From Aphanomyces cochlioides (taxonomy: Eukaryota > Oomycota > Saprolegniomycetes > Saprolegniales > Verrucalvaceae): DNA of 64,000 nucleotides. The DNA is taken from assembly GCA_019828595.1 (NCBI GenBank), contig JAHQRK010000013.1, positions 2,077,501 through 2,141,500 on the forward strand. The letters are read 5' to 3'. This document shows, in pieces, positions 21,201 through 33,613 of the stretch (positions are counted from its first letter, which is position 1; every line of letters begins with the position of its first letter). The notes under the pieces were generated by a model. The model did not search any database and was not told the DNA's origin. It saw only the letters and a list, made by a program, of their open reading frames with translations. The position numbers were made by a program, and so were the translations under genes.

Positions 21201-22256
21201 CCCCTTTGGCACAACTCGTATCTGCCTGGACTCGAAGACCTATACGATCAGTGCTCTACATCGACGCAAGACCAAGCCAATATATTGGCTTCGCTTCACA
21301 TCACGAAGTTGTCGCATTTGTTGACTCCGTGTCAGCGAGTTTGGCCAGCTTCGATCTTGTTCGACAAAATCAACCGTGCCTGCCGCCAAGCCAATTTTGT
21401 CCCTCCAACGAAACAATGGATCTCAATCTTGGTGACCAAGTTATCACGATTGTTTGAGATTGTTTCTGAAGAGGATGCTCCCGTGTTCCACTTGCCGACG
21501 CCTAGCTCTGAATGGATGGAATGGCACTGGATGATTCACCCTGACTCGAGTCCGATCATGTTGGCGCTTGCGACTTCGAAATCGGCTAAGATCAGAGCTT
21601 CTCCAGCTGTCAGCTCGTCCATTCTTCCTACCAAGCATCTCAACCTGCCATCCAACTTTTACGAAGACCCCAAGCGCCTCACCCAACTTGCCGCCTTCCT
21701 CCAACCCGACCACATTCTCCCTCGATACGGAGAGTTCATTTTCAAGACCCTTCTCCGCGCCAACGCCATGCAATATCTGTTTCAGTACCAAGACCCCAAG
21801 CCGACGTGTGTCTTCTGTCGTGTCAATGAGACGTACGAGCATTTCCTGTTCTCTTGTGGATATGGTCAATCTGTTTGGTATTTCTTCAAGGCAATCCAGC
21901 GACTGCTCGAGTGTTCCTTTCCGTCCACGTGTCTGGAAATGTTCTACGAGACGCCCAAGCCGTCCGATGGATACTACATCCGTGGCTATCTGAAGATCTG
22001 GCCGATTGTCCGAGCCTGCGTGTATTATCAAATATGGCTCCAACGTGCCGATCGCACCTTTCGACCCGACCTCACAGCGAAGAGTCCGATGGAAGTTGTC
22101 ATTCATGCTGCCTCTTTGATCAAGCTACATCTACAACAGCTCCTGGTTGATCTCCCTCTCAAGAAGGGATACACCAAGGTATTCAATGTGCTCAAGCATC
22201 TATCTTCGGACCCCTGGTTACGTCAACACATCATTCCTAACAGCGTCGTTTCATGA
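18202..22256 (+). pseudogene. ORF2 of copy D: endonuclease-RT, single 1 nt deletion
   Basis: ATG 18202, TGA 22254-22256. All catalytic landmarks are present: Asn24, Glu50, Asp170/Asn172, Asp228 and His255 of the AP-type endonuclease; Asp626 (DFEKAFD), GVLQGDPLSP and Asp727-Asp728 (FADD) of the RT; and the C-terminal finger C-x2-C-x7-H-x4-C. One C is missing from a C6 run (21041-21045 has five), shifting the frame at about residue 948, after the RT core and before the finger. Downstream the frame is open again to the normal stop. If the missing base is a read error, D would be complete; as given it is broken. Confidence 0.87.
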
Positions 22257-22402
22257 GAGAGCTAACGGCTCACTCACTTCATCTCCTGTTCAATGACCAC
22301 TTTGCCATATTCTGTTTTCCAAGTTCTATTTATACAGTACGAGGCAAAATAGTAAGTCATTAGGACCTTTGCTCAAAAATAAGGTTAATACAACTCATTT
22401 AA
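22257..22402 (+). other. 3' UTR of copy D (146 nt)
   Basis: Ends in ACTCATTTAA with no poly(A). Contains the 12 nt complement to the 5' UTR (14 nt in I, K and N) next to CTATTTATA, which reads TATAAATAG on the opposite strand (22326-22334). Differs from the I/K/N type at several positions. Confidence 0.75.
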
Positions 22403-22743
22403 TCATGAGGGACTTGAGTGGCGTTCTTCAAAGGAGAGTGAGGATGTATCAACGTAGCCAGACCTCCAGTGGCTGGCGACGTGGATACTTCAGGGTAAAT
22501 AGGCTCTTCAAAGAACAAAGAGCCTTCGTGGTTTGTGATGCGTTGCCAATGGAACGCAACACGGTCGTGGAGACTTGGCGTGCGGAAACGGGTTTCTTGG
22601 ATAAAGGAAACGTCGTGAACACTTGATAGTTTGTCGAGGATGTACCGATGACTGTTGGAGAAGCCATTGGTGTTGAGGGAGATGATTTGTGGGTCCCAGT
22701 CCACGAGTTCAGTTGGGACATCGGAGAAGTTGTTGTCAATCAT
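22403..22743 (-). pseudogene. ORF2 start of fragment G, cut at codon 114
   Basis: ATG at 22743; the first 341 nt of ORF2 with endonuclease Asn24 and Glu50. It is broken at exactly the same base as the ORF2 of copy C (5844-6184), here by the 3' end of copy D. The rest of this ORF2 is not in the window. Confidence 0.85.
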
Positions 22744-22821
22744 CACGAGTACAGATGAAAATGAGTAGAATGGAGGGGTCAGAGGGGAGGTTGAAATGGA
22801 TTGAAGCAGGGGATAGAAGCC

Positions 22822-25775
22822 TTAGAGTTGATCGTCCTCCAAATCGAGGGGATCAATTTCGTCGGCGTTCATGGAGTGGTGAGCTTTGCTGCAGAGCTCG
22901 TCGATGTGGTAATTGTTGGTGATGCTTTTGAGCATCGAGATGGCCGACAAGACGGGAGCCGGCAAAGTGAACTTCTCGAGATTGTCGCTGAAGTTTTCGA
23001 TCAAAGCAAACAGCGACCAGTCCGTCAAGCAGTTGGTGTCAGGCAATCTTGTTGCTTCTTGGTTCAATAGAACAGTCAGTGCCTCCGAGTTTGTGTAGAG
23101 GTCTGGGGCCCGATTTGAGAGGAATAAGTCAATCGTAGCAAGTGCAAAGAGGATGCGCTTGATCTCTGGTATGTCCGTGGTCAATTCTTCCAAGATTTCT
23201 GACGGGTGAATCTTGTATTGAGCCATGAAGTTGACGTGATGTTTGTAGTTGTGAGGCTTGCCTTGAGCTTTTAACAAAGCCATCTTGCGCTCAATAGTCT
23301 TGGTTGCAACAAGTGACTGAAACAAACTGGGGTCTTCATCTTGTGCGTACATAGCATGTGCAACGAGCTGAGGATCATCTCGCAAAATGCGTTGACATTC
23401 GGTGATACTGCCTTCGACTTTCTTATCTCGAATGATCTTCTTCGCCAATTCGAGGTGGGCTGCAGCAGACTTGTTAAGTCGTTGTTTCTTCGCTTTGCCT
23501 TTGGTCTTTTTCGGGCGTGGCGCACTTGAATCTTCCAATACAATTCGAGGCACTGCAAAGTCTTCAAACGAGAGTTCCACGTCGTCTTCTTCGAGGATAT
23601 GAAAACGGTTGGATGTCGGCAGGGGATCCAAACGTGGGGACGAAGGCAAAGTACGTTTTGGAGCTGGTCCAGACCGGTAGCCCGTTACCAATTGAAGGTC
23701 CAGCAAGTTCTTGGGCTGCTCACTTGGTGGAGCAAGAGCGGGCGATTCGTTGGTAGACATTTCCACATCTTCTTGTTGTTTGTCTTGTCCATTGTTGTTA
23801 GGGGGATCGCTGTCACCAGACATATCGACATCAGAGCCATGAGAAGGAGCTGTTGACTGTGGTTGTTCATCTTGACCATCTCCAGATGCCTCAGTTGAGT
23901 CGGCCTTGCCTTCCGCATTTGTTCCAGGGTCTTGATCATGATCGTCTCCATCATGTTCAGGATCTTTTTCTCCTGACGGAGGAGATTTTGCCGCTGCCTT
24001 GGCCGCTTTTGCCTTCGCTTTTTCAGCCTTGGCCTCTGCACGTCGTGAAACAATCGACGGAGGCAATGTCTTGTTCAGAGCAGCGATCTTGTGCTGAAAC
24101 ACGACGACAAAAGGCTGACCCGACGGATCCGTAATGGTGATTTCGCGTAGTGCGTCGCCGGATTTTGGCACCAACACTGCAGGAGGCGCAGGCGACTTGA
24201 AAATGACTCTCAAATGCGGCGACTTGATGTTCTGACCAGCAGTAGGGTTGAATGCTGCTATCACTGACTTGGTCAATGCAGCCATTTTCTTGACAATCGC
24301 CTTGGCCATTGAAGGGTGACTGACCTTGTTGAACGTAACGTAGTAGTTGTTGCCATAACGCGAGTACTTGGGAACCAGGAAGTCTTTGCCACCAAGTCGA
24401 AACGTTGTGCCTCCCATTTCCACGCACGTAGACAAGTTGTAACTTGAGATCACAATGGTCTGTGGGTTCTTCTTGTGGATCAAAATGTTCGGAAATTTGG
24501 AGCCCCATAACGAACCAGGATTTTCCTTGACAAATTGATCGCAGATGACTTTTTCGGACCAGTCCTTGTAGCCTTCGCCCAACTTGACTGTGAGCTCGTA
24601 CACTTGGGACTGGGGGGTGAGCAAAATGTTTTCAATGAAGGTGTCCATGTCACCAGAGTCTTTGTAGAATGCGTCCGCCATGGCCTCGCATCGCGCAATA
24701 TCGTCATCGGCAACAGCATGAGCACCAGTGTTGCGATGTTTCGCGCCTTTGGGAGCATTGCCTTGCTTGGCATCTTTCTTGGACGAAGCTGAATCCTTGC
24801 CGGGAGTCTTTTGCGTCCATGGATTGGCCTTTTCAGCGTTTTGTTGCTCTTGATCGCCTTGTATTTTGTCTGCCGCGGTAGGAGGATCAACAGCGCCATT
24901 TCCTTGAGCAACGGATTTGTCGACAATGTCTTGATTTGACTGGTCATTGTCATTGTTTGTCGATTGTTCCTCTTGAATAACTTCTCCAGGAGTATCACAC
25001 GGCTTCGCTTGGCCGTTAATGTCGCCTGACCCATCAACCTCCGAGTGAATTTGAGTATTTCCCTCGTCGGTTAAGGCCTCGGTTTCAGTAGAATCCTTCC
25101 CCTCGGCGTCTCCAGAGACCATATCCACGTCCTCTTGAGATTTTTCTTCTTCCTCTCCCGTTCTAGGAGGCTCAGCACAGGGGGCGACGCGGTTGGTGGC
25201 TGCTGGCTCAGTCCCATTGGTCACGAGAAAGGCCGGGGCCAGACCCCCAGTGACAGGGGTAGAAGGGGAATCCATGCCATCCCCGCAGCACGGTGACTGG
25301 GGTACACCATTGCTCCGGCGAGAACCCAAATCGGGATACCGCCCCCGCCCCTCCGAAGAGGCCCCTGGGGGGAAGTAGACAGAACCGCAGGGTGTGCCCA
25401 TAGGGGGGGCCCTCGTAGCCTCTAGGGCTGGCATGGACCCCGTTTTCTCGCCGCCTTCACTGGGGATCGACTCCAATTGGAGTCCAGGGAAGCAGCCACC
25501 ACAGGCACAAGGCCCCAGTGGTTCGCCCTCCTGAGTGAGGGCTTCGCTAGACAAGTTAACGACAGTGGTCTGGGGGTCAACCACTGACCCACTGAGGTTG
25601 ACCCCCCCTGGAACTCCGGCGAGTGGAGCACCAGGTGAAGCGCTGGGGGAGCGAGACGCAGATTGGTCTCCAGAGACGCTGTTGGGGTCGAACTCGACCT
25701 CCACTTCGGCCCTAGGGTTAGGTGTAGAGACATTACTCACACCACTTCCGCCATCCTGATTGGACGACGAAAGTG
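22822..25775 (-). pseudogene. ORF1 of fragment G, lacking its first ~30 codons
   Basis: Covers ORF1 from about residue 30 (LSSSNQDGG) to the TAA at 22822-22824, with no frameshift. Its N-terminal 30 codons and 5' UTR are replaced by an in-frame joint to residue 569 (VPKSGDA) of the next unit. The continuous ORF therefore runs from 22822 back to 26898 (1358 codons). It carries the younger variants seen through the array (for example KTPGK and AKHRNT). Confidence 0.8.
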
Positions 25776-27397
25776 CGTCGCCGGATTTTGGCACCAACAC
25801 TGCAGGAGGCGCAGGCGACTTGAAAATGACTCTCAAATGCGGCGACTTGATGTTCTGACCAGCAATAGGGTTGAATGCTGCTATCACTGACTTGGTCAAT
25901 GCAGCCATTTTCTTGACAATCGCCTTGGCCATTGAAGGGTGACTGACCTTGTTGAACGTAACGTAGTAGTTGTTGCCATAACGCGAGTACTTGGGAACCA
26001 GGAAGTCTTTGCCACCAAGTCGAAACGTTGTGCCTCCCATTTCCACGCACGAAGACAAGTTGTAACTTGAGATCACAATGGTCTGTGGGTTCTTCTTGTG
26101 GATCAAAATGTTCGGAAATTTGGAGCCCCATAACGAACCAGGATTTTCCTTGACAAATTGATCGCAGATGACTTTTTCGGACCAGTCCTTGTAGCCTTCG
26201 CCCAACTTGACTGTGAGCTCGTACACTTGGGACTGGGGGGTGAGCAAAATGTTTTCAATGAAGGTGTCCATGTCACCAGAGTCTTTGTAGAATGCGTCCG
26301 CCATGGCCTCGCATCGCGCAATATCGTCATCGGCAACAGCATGAGCACCAGTGTTGCGATGTTTCGCGCCTTTGGGAGCATTGCCTTGCTTGGCATCTTT
26401 CTTGGACGAAGCTGAATCCTTGCCGGGAGTCTTTTGCGTCCATGGATTGGCCTTTTCAGCGTTTTGTTGCTCTTGATCGCCTTGTATTTTGTCTGCCGCG
26501 GTAGGAGGATCAACAGCGCCATTTCCTTGAGCAACGGATTTGTCGACAATGTCTTGATTTGACTGGTCATTGTCATTGTTTGTCGATTGTTCCTCTTGAA
26601 TAACTTCTCCAGGAGTATCACACGGCTTCGCTTGGCCGTTAATGTCGCCTGACCCATCAACCTCCGAGTGAATTTGAGTATTTCCCTCGTCGGTTAAGGC
26701 CTCGGTTTCAGTAGAATCCTTCCCCTCGGCGTCTCCAGAGACCATATCCACGTCCTCTTGAGATTTTTCTTCTTCCTCTCCCGTTCTAGGAGGCTCAGCA
26801 CAGGGGGCGACGCGGTTGGTGGCTGCTGGCTCAGTCCCATTGGTCACGAGAAAGGCCGGGGCCAGACCCCCAGTGACAGGGGTAGAAGGGGAATCCATGC
26901 CATCCCCGCAGCACGGTGACTGGGTACACCATTGCTCCGGCGAGAACCCAAATCGGGATACCGCCCCCGCCCCTCCGAAGAGGCCCCTGGGGGGAAGTAG
27001 ACAGAACCGCAGGGTGTGCCCATAGGGGGGGCCCTCGTAGCCTCTAGGGCTGGCATGGACCCCGTTTTCTCGCCGCCTTCACTGGGGATCGACTCCAATT
27101 GGAGTCCAGGGAAGCAGCCACCACAGGCACAAGGCCCCAGTGGTTCGCCCTCCTGAGTGAGGGCTTCGCTAGACAAGTTAACGACAGTGGTCTGGGGGTC
27201 AACCACTGACCCACTGAGGTTGACCCCCCCTGGAACTCCGGCGAGTGGAGCACCAGGTGAAGCGCTGGGGGAGCGAGACGCAGATTGGTCTCCAGAGACG
27301 CTGTTGGGGTCGAACTCGACCTCCACTTCGGCCCTAGGGTTAGGTGTAGAGACATTACTCACACCACTTCCGCCATCCTGATTGGACGACGAAAGTG
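25776..27397 (-). pseudogene. Array unit U0: ORF1 residues ~30-569, 1 nt deletion
   Basis: A 5'- and 3'-truncated ORF1 unit, 541 codons long if the missing base is counted, so unit joints keep the frame. One G is missing at 26922-26924 (TGGGTACACC against TGGGGTACACC), which breaks the frame. Both joints lie at the same AGTG microhomology. Confidence 0.8.
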
Positions 27398-29166
27398 CGT
27401 CGCCGGATTTTGGCACCAACACTGCAGGAGGCGCAGGCGACTTGAAAATGACTCTCAAATGCGGCGACTTGATGTTCTGACCAGCAGTAGGGTTGAATGC
27501 TGCTATCACTGACTTGGTCAATGCAGCCATTTTCTTGACAATCGCCTTGGCCATTGAAGGGTGACTGACCTTGTTGAACGTAACGTAGTAGTTGTTGCCA
27601 TAACGCGAGTACTTGGGAACCAGGAAGTCTTTGCCACCAAGTCGAAACGTTGTGCCTCCCATTTCCACGCACGTAGACAAGTTGTAACTTGAGATCACAA
27701 TGGTCTGTGGGTTCTTCTTGTGGATCAAAATGTTCGGAAATTTGGAGCCCCATAACGAACCAGGATTTTCCTTGACAAATTGATCGCAGATGACTTTTTC
27801 GGACCAGTCCTTGTAGCCTTCGCCCAACTTGACTGTGAGCTCGTACACTTGGGACTGGGGGGTGAGCAAAATGTTTTCAATGAAGGTGTCCATGTCACCA
27901 GAGTCTTTGTAGAATGCGTCCGCCATGGCCTCGCATCGCGCAATATCGTCATCGGCAACAGCATGAGCACCAGTGTTGCGATGTTTCGCGCCTTTGGGAG
28001 CATTGCCTTGCTTGGCATCTTTCTTGGACGAAGCTGAATCCTTGCCGGGAGTCTTTTGCGTCCATGGATTGGCCTTTTCAGCGTTTTGTTGCTCTTGATC
28101 GCCTTGTATTTTGTCTGCCGCGGTAGGAGGATCAACAGCGCCATTTCCTTGAGCAACGGATTTGTCGACAATGTCTTGATTTGACTGGTCATTGTCATTG
28201 TTTGTCGATTGTTCCTCTTGAATAACTTCTCCAGGAGTATCACACGGCTTCGCTTGGCCGTTAATGTCGCCTGACCCATCAACCTCCGAGTGAATTTGAG
28301 TATTTCCCTCGTCGGTTAAGGCCTCGGTTTCAGTAGAATCCTTCCCCTCGGCGTCTCCAGAGACCATATCCACGTCCTCTTGAGATTTTTCTTCTTCCTC
28401 TCCCGTTCTAGGAGGCTCAGCACAGGGGGCGACGCGGTTGGTGGCTGCTGGCTCAGTCCCATTGGTCACGAGAAAGGCCGGGGCCAGACCCCCAGTGACA
28501 GGGGTAGAAGGGGAATCCATGCCATCCCCGCAGCACGGTGACTGGGGTACACCATTGCTCCGGCGAGAACCCAAATCGGGATACCGCCCCCGCCCCTCCG
28601 AAGAGGCCCCTGGGGGGAAGTAGACAGAACCGCAGGGTGTGCCCATAGGGGGGGCCCTCGTAGCCTCTAGGGCTGGCATGGACCCCGTTTTCTCGCCGCC
28701 TTCACTGGGGATCGACTCCAATTGGAGTCCAGGGAAGCAGCCACCACAGGCACAAGGCCCCAGTGGTTCGCCCTCCTGAGTGAGGGCTTCGCTAGACAAG
28801 TTAACGACAGTGGTCTGGGGGTCAACCACTGACCCACTGAGGTTGACCCCCCCTGGAACTCCGGCGAGTGGAGCACCAGGTGAAGCGCTGGTGGAGCGAG
28901 ACGCAGATTGGTCTCCAGAGACGCTGTTGGGGTCGAACTCGACCTCCACTTCGGCCCTAGGGTTAGGTGTAGAGACATTACTCACACCACTTCCGCCATC
29001 CTGATTGGACGACGAAAGTGGGTGAGGTGATACAATACCTGGAATGATGGTGACTCCGTGAGTGTTGGTCTCACGGAGCTCGGAACAGCTGTTGGCGTTG
29101 GACATTTTGAGCGCGGCGGCACTTGATAACTTCTTGACTTGAGGGGTACGAGGCAAATTCGGAAGT
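27398..29166 (-). pseudogene. Array unit U1: full 5' end, ORF1 residues 1-569
   Basis: Complete 5' terminus at 29166, ATG at 29105, and an open ORF1 to residue of about 569, then an in-frame joint into unit U0. It is the 5'-most unit of the 1623 bp series. The frame stays open until the single-base deletion in U0. The stop, C-terminus and basic patch are lacking in the unit itself. Confidence 0.8.
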
Positions 29167-29171
29167 CGAGA

Positions 29172-30647
29172 GAGATCACAATGGTCTGTGGGTTCTTCTT
29201 GTGGATCAAAATGTTCGGAAATTTGGAGCCCCATAACGAACCAGGATTTTCCTTGACAAATTGATCGCAGATGACTTTTTCGGACCAGTCCTTGTAGCCT
29301 TCGCCCAACTTGACTGTGAGCTCGTACACTTGGGACTGGGGGGTGAGCAAAATGTTTTCAATGAAGGTGTCCATGTCACCAGAGTCTTTGTATAATGCGT
29401 CCGCCATGGCCTCGCATCGCGCAATATCGTCATCGGCAATAGCATGAGCACCAGTGTTGCGGTGTTTCGCGCCTTTGGGGGCATTGCCTTGCTTGGCATC
29501 TTTCTTGGACGAAGCTGAATCCTTGCCGGGAGTCTTTTGCGTCCATGGATTGGCCTTTTCAGCGTTTTGTTGCTCTTGATCGCCTTGTATTTTGTCTGCC
29601 GCGGTAGGAGGATCAACAGCGCCATTTCCTTGAGCAACGGATTTGTCGACAATGTCTTGATTTGACTGGTCATTGTCATTGTTTGTCGATTGTTCCTCTT
29701 GAATAACTTCTCCAGGAGTATCACACGGCTTCGCTTGGCCGTTAATGTCGCCTGACCCATCAACCTCCGAGTGAATTTGAGTATTTCCCTCGTCGGTTAA
29801 GGCCTCGGTTTCAGTAGAATCCTTCCCCTCGGCGTCTCCAGAGACCATATCCACGTCCTCTTGAGATTTTTCTTCTTCCTCTCCCGTTCTAGGAGGCTCA
29901 GCACAGGGGGCGACGCGGTTGGTGGCTGCTGGCTCAGTCCCATTGGTCACGAGAAAGGCCGGGGCCAGATTCCCAGTGACAGGGGTAGAAGGGGAATCCA
30001 TGCCATCCCCGCAGCACGGTGACTGGGGTACACCATTGCTCCGGCGAGAACCCAAATCGGGATACCGCCCCCGCCCCTCCGAAGAGGCCCCTGGGGGGAA
30101 GTAGACAGAACCGCAGGGTGTGCCCATAGGGGGGGCCCTCGTAGCCTCTAGGGCTGGCATGGACCCCGTTTTCTCGCCGCCTTCACTGGGGATCGACTCC
30201 AATTGGAGTCCAGGGAAGCAGCCACCACAGGCACAAGGCCCCAGTGGTTCGCCCTCCTGAGTGAGGGCTTCGCTAGACAAGTTAACGACAGTGGTCTGGG
30301 GGTCAACCACTGACCCACTGAGGTTGACCCCCCCTGGAACTCCGGCGAGTGGAGCACCAGGTGAAGCGCTGGTGGAGCGAGACGCAGATTGGTCTCCAGA
30401 GACGCTGTTGGGGTCGAACTCGACCTCCACTTCGGCCCTAGGGTTAGGTGTAGAGACATTACTCACACCACTTCCGCCATCCTGATTGGACGACGAAAGT
30501 GGGTGAGGTGATACAATACCTGGAATGATGGTGACTCCGTGAGTGTTGGTCTCACGGAGCTCGGAACAGCTGTTGGCGTTGGACATTTTGAGCGCGGCGG
30601 CACTTGATAACTTCTTGACTTGAGGGGTACGAGGCAAATTCGGAAGT
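29172..30647 (-). pseudogene. Array unit U2: full 5' end, ORF1 residues 1-471
   Basis: ATG 30586, open to the joint at 29172, where a 5 nt filler (29167-29171) and the 5' end of U1 follow. The conserved block is cut after about 90 of its 190 residues. Its translated ORF (28982-30715) is the same as that of U3 as far as I can compare by eye, so these two are very recent duplicates. Confidence 0.8.
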
Positions 30648-30652
30648 CGAGA

Positions 30653-32128
30653 GAGATCACAATGGTCTGTGGGTTCTTCTTGTGGATCAAAATGTTCGGA
30701 AATTTGGAGCCCCATAACGAACCAGGATTTTCCTTGACAAATTGATCGCAGATGACTTTTTCGGACCAGTCCTTGTAGCCTTCGCCCAACTTGACTGTGA
30801 GCTCGTACACTTGGGACTGGGGGGTGAGCAAAATGTTTTCAATGAAGGTGTCCATGTCACCAGAGTCTTTGTATAATGCGTCCGCCATGGCCTCGCATCG
30901 CGCAATATCGTCATCGGCAATAGCATGAGCACCAGTGTTGCGGTGTTTCGCGCCTTTGGGGGCATTGCCTTGCTTGGCATCTTTCTTGGACGAAGCTGAA
31001 TCCTTGCCGGGAGTCTTTTGCGTCCATGGATTGGCCTTTTCAGCGTTTTGTTGCTCTTGATCGCCTTGTATTTTGTCTGCCGCGGTAGGAGGATCAACAG
31101 CGCCATTTCCTTGAGCAACGGATTTGTCGACAATGTCTTGATTTGACTGGTCATTGTCATTGTTTGTCGATTGTTCCTCTTGAATAACTTCTCCAGGAGT
31201 ATCACACGGCTTCGCTTGGCCGTTAATGTCGCCTGACCCATCAACCTCCGAGTGAATTTGAGTATTTCCCTCGTCGGTTAAGGCCTCGGTTTCAGTAGAA
31301 TCCTTCCCCTCGGCGTCTCCAGAGACCATATCCACGTCCTCTTGAGATTTTTCTTCTTCCTCTCCCGTTCTAGGAGGCTCAGCACAGGGGGCGACGCGGT
31401 TGGTGGCTGCTGGCTCAGTCCCATTGGTCACGAGAAAGGCCGGGGCCAGATTCCCAGTGACAGGGGTAGAAGGGGAATCCATGCCATCCCCGCAGCACGG
31501 TGACTGGGGTACACCATTGCTCCGGCGAGAACCCAAATCGGGATACCGCCCCCGCCCCTCCGAAGAGGCCCCTGGGGGGAAGTAGACAGAACCGCAGGGT
31601 GTGCCCATAGGGGGGGCCCTCGTAGCCTCTAGGGCTGGCATGGACCCCGTTTTCTCGCCGCCTTCACTGGGGATCGACTCCAATTGGAGTCCAGGGAAGC
31701 AGCCACCACAGGCACAAGGCCCCAGTGGTTCGCCCTCCTGAGTGAGGGCTTCGCTAGACAAGTTAACGACAGTGGTCTGGGGGTCAACCACTGACCCACT
31801 GAGGTTGACCCCCCCTGGAACTCCGGCGAGTGGAGCACCAGGTGAAGCGCTGGTGGAGCGAGACGCAGATTGGTCTCCAGAGACGCTGTTGGGGTCGAAC
31901 TCGACCTCCACTTCGGCCCTAGGGTTAGGTGTAGAGACATTACTCACACCACTTCCGCCATCCTGATTGGACGACGAAAGTGGGTGAGGTGATACAATAC
32001 CTGGAATGATGGTGACTCCGTGAGTGTTGGTCTCACGGAGCTCGGAACAGCTGTTGGCGTTGGACATTTTGAGCGCGGCGGCACTTGATAACTTCTTGAC
32101 TTGAGGGGTACGAGGCAAATTCGGAAGT
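30653..32128 (-). pseudogene. Array unit U3: full 5' end, ORF1 residues 1-471
   Basis: ATG 32067, open throughout to the joint. Same 5 nt filler and joint as U2. Variants: GNLAPAF, AIADDD, MDTFIEN. Confidence 0.8.
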
Positions 32129-32133
32129 CGAGA

Positions 32134-33608
32134 GAGATCACAATGGTCTGTGGGTTCTTCTTGTGGATCAAAATGTTCGGAAATTTGGAGCCCCATAACG
32201 AACCAGGATTTTCCTTGACAAATTGATCGCAGATGACTTTTTCGGACCAGTCCTTGTAGCCTTCGCCCAACTTGACTGTGAGCTCGTACACTTGGGACTG
32301 GGGGGTGAGCAAAATGTTTTCAATGAAGGTGTCCATGTCACCAGAGTCTTTGTATAATGCGTCCGCCATGGCCTCGCATCGCGCAATATCGTCATCGGCA
32401 ACAGCATGAGCACCAGTGTTGCGATGTTTCGCGCCTTTGGGAGCATTGCCTTGCTTGGCATCTTTCTTGGACGAAGCTGAATCCTTGCCGGGAGTCTTTT
32501 GCGTCCATGGATTGGCCTTTTCAGCGTTTTGTTGCTCTTGATCGCCTTGTATTTTGTCTGCCGCGGTAGGAGGATCAACAGCGCCATTTCCTTGAGCAAC
32601 GGATTTGTCGACAATGTCTTGATTTGACTGGTCATTGTCATTGTTTGTCGATTGTTCCTCTTGAATAACTTCTCCAGGAGTATCACACGGCTTCGCTTGG
32701 CCGTTAATGTCGCCTGACCCATCAACCTCCGAGTGAATTTGAGTATTTCCCTCGTCGGTTAAGGCCTCGGTTTCAGTAGAATCCTTCCCCTCGGCGTCTC
32801 CAGAGACCATATCCACGTCCTCTTGAGATTTTTCTTCTTCCTCTCCCGTTCTAGGAGGCTCAGCACAGGGGGCGACGCGGTTGGTGGCTGCTGGCTCAGT
32901 CCCATTGGTCACGAGAAAGGCCGGGGCCAGACCCCCAGTGACAGGGGTAGAAGGGGAATCCATGCCATCCCCGCAGCACGGTGACTGGGGTACACCATTG
33001 CTCCGGCGAGAACCCAAATCGGGATACCGCCCCCGCCCCTCCGAAGAGGCCCCTGGGGGGAAGTAGACAGAACCGCAGGGTGTGCCCATAGGGGGGGCCC
33101 TCGTAGCCTCTAGGGCTGGCATGGACCCCGTTTTCTCGCCGCCTTCACTGGGGATCGACTCCAATTGGAGTCCAGGGAAGCAGCCACCACAGGCACAAGG
33201 CCCCAGTGGTTCGCCCTCCTGAGTGAGGGCTTCGCTAGACAAGTTAACGACAGTGGTCTGGGGGTCAACCACTGACCCACTGAGGTTGACCCCCCTGGAA
33301 CTCCGGCGAGTGGAGCACCAGGTGAAGCGCTGGTGGAGCGAGACGCAGATTGGTCTCCAGAGACGCTGTTGGGGTCGAACTCGACCTCCACTTCGGCCCT
33401 AGGGTTAGGTGTAGAGACATTACTCACACCACTTCCGCCATCCTGATTGGACGACGAAAGTGGGTGAGGTGATACAATACCTGGAATGATGGTGACTCCG
33501 TGAGTGTTGGTCTCACGGAGCTCGGAACAGCTGTTGGCGTTGGACATTTTGAGCGCGGCGGCACTTGATAACTTCTTGACTTGAGGGGTACGAGGCAAAT
33601 TCGGAAGT
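32134..33608 (-). pseudogene. Array unit U4: full 5' end, ORF1 with 1 nt deletion
   Basis: ATG 33547. One C is missing from a C7 run (33290-33295 has six), shifting the frame at about residue 85. Variants GGLAPAF and AVADDD differ from U2/U3, so it is not a simple copy of its neighbours. Confidence 0.78.
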
Positions 33609-33613
33609 CGAGA

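Larger units (their letters stand above)
15024..22402 (+). mobile_element. LINE copy D, full length
   Basis: A complete 7379 bp element: 5' UTR 15024-15084, ORF1 15085-18123, ORF2 18202-22256 and 3' UTR 22257-22402. Left flank is fragment F (plus, cut at ORF2 residue of about 590). Right flank is ORF2 codon 114 of fragment G (minus). The flanks do not share a target-site duplication, so one side has probably been rearranged. D is only one base short of the consensus. Confidence 0.88.
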
